From positions 1,860,001-1,924,000 of the forward strand of contig NZ_CP196351.1 in assembly GCF_051668705.1 (NCBI RefSeq): a stretch of 64,000 bases of DNA, written 5' to 3'. Below the pieces are notes generated by a model. That model was given only the letters and a program-made list of their open reading frames with translations. It was not told where the DNA came from and did no database searches. Both the position numbers and the translations under genes were made by a program. Positions 34,968 through 44,182 of this stretch are shown here, one piece after another (position 1 is the stretch's first letter; each line of letters begins with the position of its first letter). The stretch comes from Alterisphingorhabdus sp051668705 (GTDB lineage: Bacteria > Pseudomonadota > Alphaproteobacteria > Sphingomonadales > Sphingomonadaceae).

Positions 34968-36278
34968 ATGCGGCACATTGCGATTATTGGCTCCGGACCG
35001 GCTGGCTATTATACAGCCGAAGCGGCGATCAAGGCATTTGGCGATGATGTGACAATCGACATCATTGATCGATTGCCCGTACCATATGGACTTATCCGCT
35101 TTGGTGTCGCCCCTGACCACCAAGCCATCAAAAATGTGGCACGGCGCTTTGAAACGACAGCGTTGAATGACAATGTCCATTTTTGCGGCAATATCTCTGT
35201 CGGCAAAGATATTTCCGTAGAAGAGCTGCAACAGCTTTATGATGCTGTGGTTCTGGCCACCGGTGCACCCAATGACCGTCCGCTCGATATTCCCAATAGC
35301 GATTTATCGGGTGTGATTGGCAGTGCTGCCTTTGTTGGCTGGTATAATGGCCATCCCGACTTTGCCAATTTGGCCCCTCCTCTATCCGGCAAACATGTGG
35401 CCATAATAGGCAATGGCAATGTCGCGCTGGATGTTGCCAGAATTTTGGCCAAAACACGCGAAGAATTTGCCACCAGCGATATAACCGAAAATGCTTTATT
35501 GGCCCTGACCGACAGCAGTGTCGAAAGCATAACGCTATTGGGTCGGCGTGGTCCGCACCAAATCGCCATGACGCCGAAGGAGCTTGCCGAACTGGGGCAT
35601 CTTGAACGGGCAATACCCATTGTTGACCCTGATGATCTTCCTGAACCGATTTTGGATTCCATGTTGGAACCTGGCATCAGAAAATCGGTCACCCATTTGC
35701 GCAATTTTGCACAAATAGCTGCTACCCAAGACAGCCATAAGCCTGTGCGGATAGCATTCGATTTTTATGCTAGCCCTGTGAAATTTGGCGGCGATGGCAA
35801 AGTTGAGAGCCTGACAATAGAACGCACCAAATTGGATAGCGACTTACGCAGCATTGGCACTGGCGAAACCTATGACATACCCTGTGATCTCGCGATCAGC
35901 TGCATTGGCTATCGCACACCGCCCATTGATAATGTCCCCTATGAACATGGTCGCGGACGGTTTGCCAGCAATGACGGACGCATTTTGCCCGGCCTATATT
36001 GCGTAGGCTGGGCACGGCGCGGACCAAGCGGCACCATTGGCACCAACCGGCCTGATGGTTTTGCCATTGTCGAGCGGATGATAGAAGACAATATCGGCAC
36101 TTCTCGCAAAACAGGACGCGCAGGCCTGAACAGCCTGATGGCAAATCGCAAGGTTGAGATTGTGACATTTCGCGACTGGAAAAATATCGACAAGCTGGAG
36201 GTAGAACATGCCCGTCAAGGCGCCCCGCGCGAAAAAATCACCAATGCCGAAGAAATGATCGCAGCCCGCAAAGGTTAA
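34968..36278 (+). CDS. Ferredoxin-NADP reductase, adrenodoxin reductase type
   Basis: 436-residue FAD/NADPH flavoprotein. FAD motif IAIIGSGPAGYYTAEAA at the N-terminus, NADP motif VAIIGNGNVALDVARIL at about 145-160, and the C-terminal GWARRGPSGTIGTNRPDG typical of FprA/adrenodoxin reductases. It would pass electrons from NADPH to a ferredoxin that feeds, for example, a P450 or a Rieske oxygenase, but no ferredoxin or P450 lies in the window. GGAGG 5 nt before the ATG. Confidence 0.9.
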   Translation: MRHIAIIGSGPAGYYTAEAAIKAFGDDVTIDIIDRLPVPYGLIRFGVAPDHQAIKNVARRFETTALNDNVHFCGNISVGKDISVEELQQLYDAVVLATGAPNDRPLDIPNSDLSGVIGSAAFVGWYNGHPDFANLAPPLSGKHVAIIGNGNVALDVARILAKTREEFATSDITENALLALTDSSVESITLLGRRGPHQIAMTPKELAELGHLERAIPIVDPDDLPEPILDSMLEPGIRKSVTHLRNFAQIAATQDSHKPVRIAFDFYASPVKFGGDGKVESLTIERTKLDSDLRSIGTGETYDIPCDLAISCIGYRTPPIDNVPYEHGRGRFASNDGRILPGLYCVGWARRGPSGTIGTNRPDGFAIVERMIEDNIGTSRKTGRAGLNSLMANRKVEIVTFRDWKNIDKLEVEHARQGAPREKITNAEEMIAARKG

Positions 36279-36370
36279 TAGATCCGGCCATTATCGCTGA
36301 CGCAAACTCGCTGCTGATTTGACCGATTGCAAAGTTCTGATATCCTCCTGAAAAATAATAGGAGAGAAAC

Positions 36371-38116
36371 ATGCATGACCTCATCATTAGGGGCGGCAAG
36401 ATTGTCGATGGGACGGGCGGCGCAGCTTATGTGGCGGATATCGCTATTGACGGAGATAGCATTACAGCCATTGGCGAAATAAGCGGCCCTGCCCACCAAA
36501 GCATAAATGCAGACGGCAAAATCGTTACGCCCGGCTTTGTTGACATCCACACCCATTATGATGGTCAGGCAACATGGGATGATGAGATGGCACCGTCCAG
36601 CTGGCACGGGGTTACAACTGTTGTGATGGGCAATTGCGGTGTTGGTTTTGCACCTGCCAAACCAGATAAGCATGACTGGTTGATCGGCCTGATGGAAGGT
36701 GTTGAGGATATTCCCGGCACTGCTTTGGCCGAAGGAATGTCTTGGAATTGGGAAACTTTTCCCGAATATCTTGATGCCTTGGACCAAATGCCGCGCACCA
36801 TAGATGTTGCTACGCATGTGCCGCATGGCGCCATTCGCGCTTATGTACTGGGTGACCGTGAGCAGCCCGGCGCTGTGCCTACACAGGATGATATTGATCA
36901 GATGTCGGCGATTGTTGAAGAAGGCCTGCGTGCAGGGGCATTAGGCTTTTCCACATCGCGCACTGTACTGCATCGCTCAATTGATGGTGAACTTGTGCCC
37001 GGTACAACCGCCACCAAAGAAGAACTTATCGGCATTGGCAGGGCCATGGGCCGTGTTGGCCATGGTGTGTTCGAAATGGCATCTGACTTGAAATATGAAT
37101 GGGATGAATTTGGCTGGATGGGCAGTCTAAGCCGTGAAACCGGTCTGCCGGTAACATTTGCCGCGCTACAATCTATTGCGAAGGAAATGCCGCTCGACGA
37201 GCAGATACAGCGGACAGCGGAAGAAAATGCGAAAGGCGCCAATATCGTCGCACAAATCGCATTGCGCGGTAACGGCATCATCATGTGCTGGCGCGGAACG
37301 GTACATCCCTTTTTGTTCAAACCCAGCTGGGAAGAGATTAAAGAGCTAGATTGGTCCCAGCAATATGCGCGGCTGAAAGACCCAGAATTTAAGACAAAGC
37401 TGATTGCAGAAGAGTCTGTCTATCCTGATGATGCTGGTGATTTGCTGCCGCTGATGATGATCATCGCCAATGGTTGGATGGTGCAATATGAAATGGATGA
37501 TGATTTCAATTATGAACCCACAGCCGCAGAGTCTCTAGCAGCGCGTGCCGAAATTGCAGGCATGGCCGCACCCGAATTTGCTTATGACATGTTGATGCGC
37601 GATGACGGCAAAGGCATGATCTATTACCCTATCCTCAACTATGCGGATGGTAATCTGGACTTTCTTCATCCTCTTTTCCATCGTGACGATACAGTGAACT
37701 CTCTCTCCGATGGCGGGGCGCATTGCGGAACGATTTGCGATGCCGCTGCCACAACTTTCTTTCTGGAGCATTGGGTGAAAAACCGCGAAGCCGGTCGCGT
37801 CACTTTGGAACATGCCATCAAACGGCAAACTGCAGATACGGCAAAACTCTATGGTCTGGAAGATCGCGGCGTATTGAAACCTGGCTATCTGGCGGACATC
37901 AATATCATTGATCTTGGTGCGATCCGTTTGCACAAACCATGGCTGGCGTTTGATCTGCCTGCTGGCGGTAAAAGGTTGCTGCAAACCGCTGATGGTTACG
38001 ATTATACAATCAAGTCTGGCCAAGTCACATTTGAACGCGGCAAGGTAACACAGGCCCGCCCGGGCGGTTTGATCAGAGGGCCACAATCTATGGCAACACG
38101 ATTAGCTGCGGAATAG
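36371..38116 (+). CDS. N-acyl-D-amino-acid deacylase family amidohydrolase
   Basis: 581 residues. Amidohydrolase motifs: VTPGFVDIHTHYDGQATWD (metal-binding HxH), NCGVG with the Cys used as metal ligand in D-aminoacylases, and SDGGAHCGTICDA near the C-terminal half. The N-terminal DLIIRGGKIVDGTGG and the final IKSGQVTFERGKV form the small beta-sandwich. Substrate unknown: D-aminoacylases, dihydropyrimidinases and other N-acyl hydrolases share the pattern. GGAGAG before the ATG. Confidence 0.85.
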   Translation: MHDLIIRGGKIVDGTGGAAYVADIAIDGDSITAIGEISGPAHQSINADGKIVTPGFVDIHTHYDGQATWDDEMAPSSWHGVTTVVMGNCGVGFAPAKPDKHDWLIGLMEGVEDIPGTALAEGMSWNWETFPEYLDALDQMPRTIDVATHVPHGAIRAYVLGDREQPGAVPTQDDIDQMSAIVEEGLRAGALGFSTSRTVLHRSIDGELVPGTTATKEELIGIGRAMGRVGHGVFEMASDLKYEWDEFGWMGSLSRETGLPVTFAALQSIAKEMPLDEQIQRTAEENAKGANIVAQIALRGNGIIMCWRGTVHPFLFKPSWEEIKELDWSQQYARLKDPEFKTKLIAEESVYPDDAGDLLPLMMIIANGWMVQYEMDDDFNYEPTAAESLAARAEIAGMAAPEFAYDMLMRDDGKGMIYYPILNYADGNLDFLHPLFHRDDTVNSLSDGGAHCGTICDAAATTFFLEHWVKNREAGRVTLEHAIKRQTADTAKLYGLEDRGVLKPGYLADINIIDLGAIRLHKPWLAFDLPAGGKRLLQTADGYDYTIKSGQVTFERGKVTQARPGGLIRGPQSMATRLAAE

Positions 38117-38121
38117 TGCTA

Positions 38122-38877
38122 TCAGCCAATTAGGCCGTAACGCTCCAAATCGTTCAAGGATAATTGCAACGCATCATCAAATGATGCGCTGTTGGTGAGA
38201 AGGTAAAAGCCGGTAGCATCTTCATCGGCAAGGCCCATTTCACGATAGAAACGCAGATATTCCTGATGGATTGGGTCAGACAACGGATAATCGCCAGCCT
38301 CATAGCCAGCATCGTCTTGCCAGCTATGCACCAGAAACTCTGCGCCCGGCTCCGCTACGCGATAAGCACCAGCAGCAAATAGCTCTATGCCACCAGAACG
38401 AACCGATCCATATGATGGTACATAGACGGTCAGCCCTGCATTGCGGATCATTCTGGCCAGCCGAAAATTCGCCATATCATCAACGGTCCCTGCAACATCA
38501 TGCAATTGCAACGTTGTAATCCCCGGATTGTGCTTCAGCATACGGGCAAAATTTGCTGGGCTGGCGGAATCGACTTCCCCAGAAAACTCAACCACATCAT
38601 CCGATACCAACCGGAACTGGCCTGCATATTCCAGCGGTGCTAAAGTTGGCTGTACGGGAGCTGCTTCGACTATCGGTTCCAAGCGTGGCTTAACGGCTTT
38701 TACGGCTGGAATTTGGGTCGGTGCATCAATATAATATTCAACCACATCATCAGACATGACCAAATTACCGGATGGCTGACTGCTCTCCGCCATAACAGGT
38801 GCAACTTGTGAAATGACCAGCAGACATGCCAAGACTTTGCCAAAACGTTGCGCCAATATATTTGCTTGAAAACCCAT
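38122..38877 (-). CDS. Secreted ClpP/crotonase-fold protein
   Basis: 251 residues, convergent with the amidohydrolase gene (5 bp gap). A signal peptide of 30 residues (…APVMA|ES) sends it to the periplasm. The C-terminal ~150 residues carry GSVRSGGIELFAAGAYRVA (Ser161) and FLVHSWQDD (His184), spaced like the Ser and His of ClpP-like and SppA-like serine proteases. The N-terminal part has a duplicated motif: LVMSDDVVEYYID at 39-51 and RLVSDDVVEFSGE at 89-101. A peptidase role is plausible but not proven. Confidence 0.68.
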   Translation of the reverse strand: MGFQANILAQRFGKVLACLLVISQVAPVMAESSQPSGNLVMSDDVVEYYIDAPTQIPAVKAVKPRLEPIVEAAPVQPTLAPLEYAGQFRLVSDDVVEFSGEVDSASPANFARMLKHNPGITTLQLHDVAGTVDDMANFRLARMIRNAGLTVYVPSYGSVRSGGIELFAAGAYRVAEPGAEFLVHSWQDDAGYEAGDYPLSDPIHQEYLRFYREMGLADEDATGFYLLTNSASFDDALQLSLNDLERYGLIG

Positions 38878-38990
38878 TTCTTCCGCTTTCCTTCACCCGC
38901 CGGATAACCGGCCATAGGAAAGCTCTAGGCACAGGGTTTTACAAATTCCCCAACCCGCGTGGTTGCAAATGCGTTAACGATATATCGATG

Positions 38991-39323
38991 TTAGCGTTGA
39001 GAACGCTGGTCCTGCACCGTATAGTGCACGGCGCGTTCATCCCAGCGGGACAATAGCTTGCGCGCAATATCGGGGATGTTGGCAATGGTCATGTCATCGC
39101 CCACAAAGCCTACAATATCAGATTCACTCGCGAACCAGAATATCGTCGAGAACTCAACCTCATCTAAATCTGCATTACCATCAACGCGCCGCAGAATGTC
39201 GATGCTTAATAAGCCGGAAATTCCCCGTGCTTCGATGGAAGGAATGATGGTTTCACGCAATGCCGTTTCATAAGCATCCGCCTTATCCGGAGCAGTCCAG
39301 CCTCGCCAGATACGTGCAATCAT
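38991..39323 (-). CDS. ABM-domain-like protein (antibiotic biosynthesis monooxygenase fold)
   Basis: 110 residues beginning MIARIWRGWTAPDKADAYE and containing a ferredoxin-like ABM/dimeric alpha-beta barrel pattern ending LSRWDERAVHYTV. Its function is unknown; many such small proteins are conserved with no catalytic role shown. It starts 6 bp after the dnaN stop and is probably co-transcribed with it. Confidence 0.65.
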   Translation of the reverse strand: MIARIWRGWTAPDKADAYETALRETIIPSIEARGISGLLSIDILRRVDGNADLDEVEFSTIFWFASESDIVGFVGDDMTIANIPDIARKLLSRWDERAVHYTVQDQRSQR

Positions 39324-39329
39324 ATGATG

Positions 39330-40448
39330 TTAAACACGCATCGGCATCAGCACATAAAGCGCTGGTGCACTGTCATTTTCCTTAATCAGCGTGGGCGCAC
39401 TGGCATCAGCAAGATGCACATCAACACTATCCGTATCAATCTGGTTGAGAATGTCGGTGAGATATTTGGCGTTAAAACCAATTTCCAACGGATCATCGGC
39501 ATATTCACCGCTCAACTCTTCAGCAGCCGTGCCATTATCTGGCGATGTGACAGACAGAGTGACCTTATCTTTATCAAGCGCCATTTTCACGGCACGTGTT
39601 TTTTCAGATGCGATTGTCGCAACACGGTCAACACTCTCACGGAAGGTTGACGGGTCAACCTTCAATATCTTGTCATTACCAGTCGGAATAACCCGCGTAT
39701 AATCGGGGAAAGTGCCATCAATCAGTTTCGATGTTAAAATGCTGGTCTGCAAAGTGAAGCGTATCTTGCTGGCTGATAGCTCAACCAAAACTTTTGCTGC
39801 GCTATGCTCATCCAACAGCTTTTTCAGCTCGCTGACACATTTGCGCGGAATGATGACATCAGGCATTTTGTCAGCGCCATCAGGACGATCCAAAGTATAG
39901 CGAGCAAGTCTATGGCCATCTGTTGCGGCGGCCCTAAGCGCAGGCTGTTCATCCTCGACAACATGCAGGAATATGCCGTTAAGATAATAGCGGGTTTCTT
40001 CTGTAGAGATTGCGAAGCTGGTTTTTTCGATCATGGCAATCAGTTCGCTCGCTGCCAGCTCAAAACTGGTCGGCAGATCACCCTCAGCAATAACGGGAAA
40101 GTCATCGCGCGGCAAAGTTGGCAGGCTGAAACGGCTGCGTGATGATTTGACCAGCATTTTGCCATCAGAAGCATCAAGAGAAACCTGACTGCCATCGGCC
40201 AGCTTACGAATAATCTCAAACAATGTATGCGCCGAGACGGTAATGGAGCCAGGCGTCTCAACCGTGCTGGCCTGTATCGTGTCTACGACCTGAAGGTCCA
40301 GATCGGTAGCCATCAAGCGAACGCTGCCATCAGCGCCTGCCTCTATCAATACGTTAGAAAGTATAGGGATCGTATTGCGACGCTCAACCACGGATTGAAC
40401 ATGCCCAAGGCTTCTGAGCAACACACCGCGTTCCAAAGTTACTTTCAT
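39330..40448 (-). CDS. dnaN: DNA polymerase III beta subunit (sliding clamp)
   Basis: Ring-forming processivity clamp, 372 residues in three ~120-residue domains. It starts MKVTLERGVLLRSLGHVQSVVERRNTIPIL and ends PALYVLMPMRV, as in the family. GAGGA lies 7 nt before the ATG. A GGGCCT-TATC-AGGCCC hairpin (40465-40480) stands just upstream. dnaA and recF are not adjacent in the window, which is normal for many Alphaproteobacteria. Confidence 0.97.
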   Translation of the reverse strand: MKVTLERGVLLRSLGHVQSVVERRNTIPILSNVLIEAGADGSVRLMATDLDLQVVDTIQASTVETPGSITVSAHTLFEIIRKLADGSQVSLDASDGKMLVKSSRSRFSLPTLPRDDFPVIAEGDLPTSFELAASELIAMIEKTSFAISTEETRYYLNGIFLHVVEDEQPALRAAATDGHRLARYTLDRPDGADKMPDVIIPRKCVSELKKLLDEHSAAKVLVELSASKIRFTLQTSILTSKLIDGTFPDYTRVIPTGNDKILKVDPSTFRESVDRVATIASEKTRAVKMALDKDKVTLSVTSPDNGTAAEELSGEYADDPLEIGFNAKYLTDILNQIDTDSVDVHLADASAPTLIKENDSAPALYVLMPMRV

Positions 40449-40464
40449 CTGGTATTCCTCGACA

Positions 40465-40480
40465 GGGCCTTATCAGGCCC
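40465..40480 (-). promoter_or_regulatory. Hairpin in the dnaN leader
   Basis: GGGCCT (40465-40470) and AGGCCC (40475-40480) form a perfect 6-bp stem with a TATC loop, 16 nt before the dnaN start and next to its Shine-Dalgarno. It could influence dnaN translation. Confidence 0.35.
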
Positions 40481-40729
40481 ATTGTGATTTGCGTGGATAC
40501 GGCGATCGTAAGTCCGCCGTTAAAGCTTTAACCTTCATGAACAATATCAAAGAGCGGGGCAAGAGACACACCCACTCCAAAGCCGCGAACATGCTGTAAT
40601 TTGTGGAAAAGACGCTAGTTTTCGGTCGATCTTGCCCTGTCGACCAAATACGCACCCGTGCAACAGGCTATTGATGCGATCTTGAAATGCGATTAGCGTC
40701 GGCAAAAATAGAATATCGGGGAGGATATT

Positions 40730-41149
40730 ATGGACTTTTTGGCTATCAACTGGCTGGCCATTATCTTGGCAGCGATTAGCGGTTTCATCGTCGGAGGCAT
40801 CTGGTACGGGCCAATAATGGGCAAGCAATGGATGGGCGCTGTTGGCCTGACCGAGGAAGATATTCAGGGCGGAAATATGGGGCAGATATATGGCACCGCT
40901 TTTCTGTTCAGTCTGCTCGCTTCCTTCATGTTTGACCATCTGCTGACCAGCTATGGCCAGTCTTTCGGGTTTGGCACCATAGTGCTTATCTCTACGGGCG
41001 TTGCTTTGGGGTTTATCGTACCAGCCATCGGGACAAACTATCTGTTCTCCCAAAAAAGTCGCAAACTGTTTTTCATTGATGCAGGTTATTGGATATTATT
41101 TTATATCGCGATGGGCTGTGTCCATGCCGCATTTTCGACTGGCCAATAA
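40730..41149 (+). CDS. DUF1761 family membrane protein
   Basis: 139 residues with four predicted hydrophobic segments. The N-terminus INWLAIILAAISGFIVGGIW followed by YGPIMGKQWM is the DUF1761 signature. Function unknown. GGGGAGG 7 nt before the ATG. Transcribed opposite to dnaN, and convergent with the channel gene. Confidence 0.85.
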   Translation: MDFLAINWLAIILAAISGFIVGGIWYGPIMGKQWMGAVGLTEEDIQGGNMGQIYGTAFLFSLLASFMFDHLLTSYGQSFGFGTIVLISTGVALGFIVPAIGTNYLFSQKSRKLFFIDAGYWILFYIAMGCVHAAFSTGQ

Positions 41150-41159
41150 TATAAGTTAT

Positions 41160-41180
41160 GCAGGGTGATTATGGCCCTGC
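41160..41180. terminator. Hairpin between convergent genes
   Basis: GCAGGG (41160-41165) and CCCTGC (41175-41180) form a 6-bp stem; the second arm touches the stop codon of the channel gene. No clear U-tract in either direction, so this is a weak bidirectional terminator candidate. Confidence 0.35.
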
Positions 41181-42208
41181 TAGCCGTTTCCGGGCATGAT
41201 CTCGACGATCGTATCACCCGCCTGCAATGACTGGCTTTCATCTTCCCAAAAGCCAAACGCTTTGCCATCACGGTAAACGCGAACACCCAGACCGCCAGAA
41301 GTGATGTCTGCCAAGCTGCAGCCCAATTCTTCCTGCGTAACATCACGCTGCGCCAGTTTGACGCGCCCATGAATTGACGCGAGGTCGGATAAATAATCAG
41401 AGATATTGGGGCCATGGCAAGAACCCGCCAGCAAAAGACCTGCAAAACTGATCGGGTTGATAACCGTAGACGCACCGGCTTGACGCGCCAGCAATTCATT
41501 ATCCTCTGCCCGCACACACACGCTGATCGGCACATGATGCGCCAGATGCCGCGCGGTCAAAACAATCAAAATACTGGTGTCATCGCGTCCTGCAGACACA
41601 ATCATGGCCTGGGCTCTGGATATTTTAACGTCCAGCAACACAGTGTCGCGGGTTGCATCGCCGCACAGCACGGCGCAGCCCAATTGTTCAGCCGCCGTCA
41701 ACTCTTCCTCATTGGTATCGACGACCACAATTTCTTCCGGCTTAGTGCCGCGCGCGATCAGCTCGTCAACCGCTTCACGGCCGCTGGTGCCAAACCCTGC
41801 CACAATGATGTGGTTGTGCAGATTTCCCTGAATAATTCTCATGCGCCAGACATCCCATGTGCGTTTGAAGACGAAATTATAAGCAGTGCCCACGAAAATG
41901 AGAACCACAAAGACACGAATAGGCGTAACCACCAACGCATCAAATAGCCGCGCCCGCTCCGTAACCGGGGCAATATCGCCATAGCCAGTTGTGGTGATGG
42001 ATATCATTGTGAAGTAAATAACGTCCAGAAAACTGACATCACCATCATAATCGTCACGCAGGCCAGCGCGATCAAACCAATGAACCGCGATAGCGATACC
42101 GATCAACCCGACAACAAAAGCCACACGCCAAGTAATAGCCAGCCAGACCGGCATACCGGACCGGCGGGTGAGTGTCTCAAACTGGCCATAGCGACGTCCT
42201 GAGCTCAT
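41180..42208 (-). CDS. Potassium channel with TrkA-N (RCK) domain
   Basis: 342 residues. Two membrane helices flank a pore loop with the K+ selectivity filter TTTGYGD (about residues 70-76). The cytoplasmic RCK domain has HIIVAGFGTSGREAVDEL (Rossmann GxGxxG) and DTNEEEL, then a TrkA-C-like region at the end. It would gate K+ flux in response to a nucleotide or ion. It overlaps the nlpD stop (ATGA), last gene of serS-surE-nlpD-channel. Confidence 0.9.
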   Translation of the reverse strand: MSSGRRYGQFETLTRRSGMPVWLAITWRVAFVVGLIGIAIAVHWFDRAGLRDDYDGDVSFLDVIYFTMISITTTGYGDIAPVTERARLFDALVVTPIRVFVVLIFVGTAYNFVFKRTWDVWRMRIIQGNLHNHIIVAGFGTSGREAVDELIARGTKPEEIVVVDTNEEELTAAEQLGCAVLCGDATRDTVLLDVKISRAQAMIVSAGRDDTSILIVLTARHLAHHVPISVCVRAEDNELLARQAGASTVINPISFAGLLLAGSCHGPNISDYLSDLASIHGRVKLAQRDVTQEELGCSLADITSGGLGVRVYRDGKAFGFWEDESQSLQAGDTIVEIMPGNG

Positions 42209-43323
42209 CGAGCGGGTAACCTCTTCACCGGATCAATCGGTTTTCGGTTTTGCCGTACCTCAAAATGCAGCTGCGGTCTATCAACAAGTCCCGTTCGACC
42301 AACTTCGCCAAGGCGCTGCCCAGCCCGGACTTTTTGTCCACGCACAACAACAATCTGGTCAGCATGACCATAAGCCGTAACCCAGCCGCCACCATGATCA
42401 ACCAATATCAAATTGCCAAGCGAAGGAATGGCCATGCCCGTATAAGCAACAACACCATCACCAGCGGCAACAAATTGCGTTCCCGCACCGGCAGCAATAG
42501 CGATACCATCATTAACCTTGCCGCTCCCCTTACTGCCAAAGCTCGACAATAAAGGGCCATTAGCCGGCCATATGAATTTACCCGAAAAGCCGTCTGGAAC
42601 ATCAATCGGTACAGCAAGCCCTGCACGTGTCGGAACAGTATTTCCGGCAGAAGGATTGCTATTTTCTGCCAAAGCTGGCTGAGCGCCCGTAACAATATCG
42701 TCAATTTCCAACGAAAAAGCGGCAGCGCGCTTTTCCAAACTTTCCGTGCCTGCTGGGTTTGTTGAGGTCGTGATAGTATTCGGCAATTGCAAACGCTGCC
42801 CAATGCGCAAAATATAGGGTTCTTCCAACCCATTTAGCGCCACAATATCACCCCATTTCACGCCATAAGCCCGCGCAATGGCAATACCCGTTTCACCAGT
42901 GCTGACGGCATGATAGCGGCCAATGGGCACTGTGAGTTTTTGCCCCGGAAAAATCGTAAAGGGCGGTTCAATATTGTTGGCCTTTGCCAAAGCCTCTGAA
43001 CCAGCGCCGGTTGTGTTGCCGATGCCGCGCAATGTATCACCCGGTTTGACGATATAGGAGCTCTGACTAACGGTGAACGCATTGCGTTTAACCTGCCTTG
43101 CCTCCCATGGCGCATCTTGCCGCAAAAGCGCGTCTATATCCGTGGCCAGAACTGGATCGCCAGATGTGTTGGAAGCACGCGCAGAACCAGATTGCGGTGA
43201 TGCACCTTGCGGAATACATCCTGCGAGAGAGAAAGCTGCCAAGAGCATAACAACCATTTGCAGCCGGTAAAAAATACCGGCTGGCTGTTTCTCAATCTTG
43301 TTAAAGACTTTGTTACCCTGCAT
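42205..43323 (-). CDS. nlpD: NlpD-like lipoprotein with two LysM and a degenerate LytM domain
   Basis: Cell-division lipoprotein that, in E. coli, activates the amidase AmiC. Lipobox LAGC in a 36-residue signal region; two LysM repeats (YIVKPGDTLRGIG… and YHAVSTGETGIAIA…); C-terminal LytM/M23 domain. The metal motif HxxxD of active M23 peptidases reads NDGIAIA, so zinc ligands are missing, as in NlpD/EnvC, which are non-enzymatic activators. The start is uncertain: MQGNKVF at 43323 is chosen, with 43383 and 43257 as alternatives, none with a good Shine-Dalgarno. It follows surE, an order also found in E. coli (surE-pcm-nlpD). Confidence 0.85.
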   Translation of the reverse strand: MQGNKVFNKIEKQPAGIFYRLQMVVMLLAAFSLAGCIPQGASPQSGSARASNTSGDPVLATDIDALLRQDAPWEARQVKRNAFTVSQSSYIVKPGDTLRGIGNTTGAGSEALAKANNIEPPFTIFPGQKLTVPIGRYHAVSTGETGIAIARAYGVKWGDIVALNGLEEPYILRIGQRLQLPNTITTSTNPAGTESLEKRAAAFSLEIDDIVTGAQPALAENSNPSAGNTVPTRAGLAVPIDVPDGFSGKFIWPANGPLLSSFGSKGSGKVNDGIAIAAGAGTQFVAAGDGVVAYTGMAIPSLGNLILVDHGGGWVTAYGHADQIVVVRGQKVRAGQRLGEVGRTGLVDRPQLHFEVRQNRKPIDPVKRLPAR

Positions 43324-43399
43324 ATTTGCTATGTACCAAGTCTTTGTCGGCAATCCATCTCTATATTCAAAAGAGCAGGCCATTTTACCATATTCACTA

Positions 43400-44182
43400 T
43401 TATTTTTGCGGAAATATCTGCCCCAAGCGCGTCAACGACTCATGATGAGTCATATCCAGATGCAGCGGTGTCACACTAACCATGTTTTCACGCACGGCTT
43501 CCAGATCGCTACTATGGGCCGGTGTTGCATCGGTTGGGGCCAGCCCGAACCAGTGATACTCAAAACCGCGTGGATCTTTATTGGTCAGAATTTTCACCCG
43601 TCCATAGTCATGACTGCCCAGTGCGACAGTGCGGATGCCCGCCACCTCATCAGCTGAACAGGCGGGAAAATTGATATTAAGCAGCGTGCCCTGCCCCAAA
43701 GCCTTATCACGCATTAGAGCGATCAGCGGCGTTAAAGTCCGCTCGCTCCATTGCAATGCGGTATCAAAAGACACACCATTGCCTGCGCTTTCTTTGGAAT
43801 AGCATTGGCTGAGCGCAATTGCAGGAATACCGGCCAAGGTGCCCTCTTTGGCTGCCGATACTGTGCCGGAATAGCTCACATCTTCAGCCAGATTTGCGCC
43901 GCGATTAACCCCAGATAATATCAGATCAGGCGGGTTATCCTTCATCAGTTTTGCGATCGCCATCAGCACTGAGTCGGTTGGCGTGCCATCAACCGCAAAG
44001 TTGCGATCATCATAGCGATAAATGCGTAGTGGCCGCGACAATGTCAGTGAGTGCCCTGCGCCAGATCGCTCTTCGGTCGGCCCGCATGTCCAGATATCGT
44101 CAGAAAACTTCGCAGCAATCTGCCGCAAAGCGGCAAAGCCCGGTGCGTTAACGCCATCATCATTGGTCAGCAGAATACGCAT
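43400..44182 (-). CDS. surE: 5'-nucleotidase SurE
   Basis: Metal-dependent nucleoside 5'-monophosphate phosphatase, 260 residues, the family length. The start MRILLTNDDGVNAPG holds the Asp-Asp metal pair; SGVNRGANLAEDVSYSGTVS is the second signature. Its start overlaps the serS stop (TAATG), so translation is coupled. Confidence 0.96.
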   Translation of the reverse strand: MRILLTNDDGVNAPGFAALRQIAAKFSDDIWTCGPTEERSGAGHSLTLSRPLRIYRYDDRNFAVDGTPTDSVLMAIAKLMKDNPPDLILSGVNRGANLAEDVSYSGTVSAAKEGTLAGIPAIALSQCYSKESAGNGVSFDTALQWSERTLTPLIALMRDKALGQGTLLNINFPACSADEVAGIRTVALGSHDYGRVKILTNKDPRGFEYHWFGLAPTDATPAHSSDLEAVRENMVSVTPLHLDMTHHESLTRLGQIFPQK

